Assembly (NCBI GenBank): GCA_027622115.1
Contig: JAQBZS010000275.1
Span: 1-8,239, forward strand
Source of the DNA: Planctomycetota bacterium
GTDB lineage: Bacteria > Planctomycetota > Planctomycetia > Planctomycetales > Planctomycetaceae
Direction: 5' to 3'
DNA: 8,239 bases
How positions within the stretch are numbered: the stretch's first letter is position 1; the number at the start of each line of letters is the position of its first letter. The notes below the pieces were generated by a model. That model saw only the letters and a list, made by a program, of their open reading frames with translations, was not told where the DNA came from and did not search any database. Shown here one piece after another: positions 7,015 through 8,239 of this stretch. The position numbers and the translations under genes are program-made.

Positions 7015-7330
7015 AGCCCTGTTTATTGGAAAAAGAGATATTCCGGTCCCCTCAGGTTCTCCGTTGCTTCCTCGATGAATCTCGGTTGCTGGGAGTCAGT
7101 TCTCGGAAGAACTGATTGATTGCCGGCCAATCGCCACGAAAAACACAAAAAGGCACAATAAACAAGTGACAAGCGATTCTTTTCGTGCTTTTCGTGGCTA
7201 CCTGTCCCATGCTGACACCTTGCACCGAAATCCTTCGGCCATCGAAGCTCTTCAAGGTTTGCCCGACATGCCTGGTCCGTTCGAAAACGATCTTCAAATT
7301 CGATCAAGTTCACGGCGTGATAGTCTAGTC
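7015..7330. other. Convergent spacer without a confident gene
   Basis: Between the ATPase stop codon and the last HEAT-like residues I see no gene I would defend. A minus-strand reading frame stays open to a stop at 7023-7025, but its product here has no HEAT pattern and reads straight through the palindrome at 7133-7198 (giving SHEKHEKNR). This composition is what one expects from translated repeat DNA rather than a selected protein. Confidence 0.5.
7133..7198. repeat. Long imperfect palindrome in the convergent spacer
   Basis: A 20-nt arm at 7133-7152 (beginning GCCACGAAAA) matches the reverse complement of 7179-7198 (ending TTTTCGTGGC) at 18 of 20 positions, around a 26-nt loop. In a transcript of the minus strand both mismatches become G-U wobbles, so the stem is continuous there. 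It lies between the convergent ATPase gene and the HEAT gene remnant. It may be a dispersed repeat or an attenuated bidirectional 3'-end structure. There is no long T-run directly after either arm. Confidence 0.6.
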
Positions 7331-7694
7331 GGTGGGCTCGTTGCAACGCGGGGAGTGCCGCGTTGGCTTTGGGGCCAATCTCGCCGATCGTCGCTGCGGC
7401 TCGCCGACGAGTCTGACTGTTCGCAGCGTGCAACAATTCCACAAGGGTTGGAATTGCCGGTAAGGCTTTTTCGCCAGCGAATGCGAGTTGATCCAATGCC
7501 CAATGTTGGTCGGAATTCTCTTGCTTCCAGCCGGGGTAGGAGACGGGTTGCACCGGCGACAACCTTGCTTCGGAAGTCCTCTTCGTTGACTCTCCCTTTG
7601 CCATCTCAATCAGAATCTCGACGACTTCCGCGGGCGACTCGCCGATCTTCTGAATGCAGTCGATGAGTGCTCGGCGATTTTGCCATTCATTGGA

Positions 7695-7718
7695 CTTCAA
7701 CATCTTCAACATCTTCAA
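7695..7718. repeat. 9-bp tandem repeat in the HEAT gene
   Basis: CTTCAACAT occurs at 7695-7703 and 7704-7712, followed by a partial copy CTTCAA at 7713-7718. On the minus strand it encodes KMLKMLK within a HEAT helix, adding three residues relative to a single unit. It looks like replication slippage. It keeps the frame. Confidence 0.6.
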
Positions 7719-8239
7719 AACGACCGGAATCGCGGCGTTTGCCGGCTTACCGATCTTGCCGATCAACGTCAGAGCCACTTGCTGTCGCCACGCCTCCGCC
7801 TTCTCGTCCTTCAGGCTTTCGATCAAGGTCGGGATAGCGACATCAATCTTCTCGATCGATTGCAATGAGACCGAAGCCGCACTGGCGATGTGCTGCTTCT
7901 CGCTTGCGATTGCCTTCGCCAAGCTGGGAATAGCATCCGGGCCTATTTTTGCAATGGCCGCCGCGATGTGACGCGCCTCCGAGGTTCCCAGGTACTGCGA
8001 CGCATTGTACCGCGAAATTCCGTCAGTTTGCTTCAGTGCTTCGATCAGGGCCGGCACGGCGGCTTTTGCGCCCTTGCCGAGCTGTCCATCATCTGGGCCG
8101 TTTTAATGCGAACTTGTGGGTCTCGGCATTTCAGACCTTCGAGGAGTACGGGGAGATCCTGCTGCTTCGTGTGCCGCACGTCGTCCTGCGTTTGTCGTTG
8201 CGACAACGCCGGGGAAACTCCGGGATACGAAACATTGGA

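Larger units (their letters stand above)
7023..8239 (-). pseudogene. HEAT-repeat protein gene, frameshifted and 5' partial
   Basis: Minus-strand gene entering from the right edge. From 8239 one frame encodes a HEAT-like stretch ending DPQVRIKTAQM. The next frame takes over with GQLGKGAKAAVPALIEALK. The switch is at about 8086-8090 and is repaired by adding one base, giving AQM-I/M-GQLGKGAKAAVPAL, a textbook HEAT helix turn. Without repair the upstream frame stops at 8045-8047, and the downstream frame has a stop at 8103-8105 and only a GTG (8055-8057) with no good ribosome binding site. At least seven repeat units follow, marked by IGKPANAAIPVVL, IGPKANAALPAL and similar turns; HEAT similarity ends near 7335. 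The remaining 100 or so residues look non-native. HEAT arrays serve as protein-binding scaffolds, and planctomycetes carry many of them. The role here is unknown. A sequencing error rather than a real mutation is possible. Confidence 0.7.

Noticed and set aside
7133..7198. Palindrome as an intrinsic terminator
   Set aside because: The loop is 26 nt and no run of T follows either arm, so it does not fit the standard terminator pattern.
7166..7666. Plus-strand reading frame opposite the HEAT gene
   Set aside because: It starts inside the palindrome and has no domain pattern; the minus strand shows HEAT periodicity.

Overview
The window looks like chromosomal DNA of a planctomycete (Planctomycetota, perhaps Pirellulales). 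This is inferred from moderately GC-rich DNA, a secreted formylglycine-type sulfatase of the iduronate-2-sulfatase-like group, a HEAT-repeat protein, an ATPase carrying DUF4332-like domains, and scattered GC-rich palindromic repeats. No database search was possible, so the taxonomic call is provisional.

Layout. 1-123: non-coding end holding a three-arm palindromic repeat. 124-1599 (-): secreted sulfatase. 1600-1827: divergent spacer with the start regions of the sulfatase and of the rightward gene pair. 1828-3063 (+): a protein with the overall plan of the SbcD/Mre11/YhaO DNA-repair metallo-nucleases, in which essentially every recognisable metal-binding motif is replaced. 3163-7014 (+): a 1283-residue Rad50/SbcC/YhaN-like ATPase with intact Walker A, signature, Walker B and H-loop motifs, a coiled coil interrupted by a Cys-rich segment, and a C-terminal extension of about 590 residues that ends in two diverged copies of a DUF4332-like helix-hairpin-helix module. 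7015-7330: convergent spacer with a long imperfect palindrome. 7023-8239 (-): a HEAT-repeat gene that runs off the right edge and is broken by a -1 frameshift near 8086-8090, with a tail that reads through the palindrome.

How the genes fit together. The two rightward genes probably form an operon and encode the two halves of a Mre11-Rad50-type complex. The ATPase half appears active, while the nuclease half looks like a pseudo-enzyme. This is the most unusual thing in the window: an ATP-driven DNA-binding or clamping machine that may have lost its nuclease and gained tandem HhH modules. The sulfatase (polysaccharide desulfation outside the cytoplasm) and the HEAT gene show no functional link to the pair.
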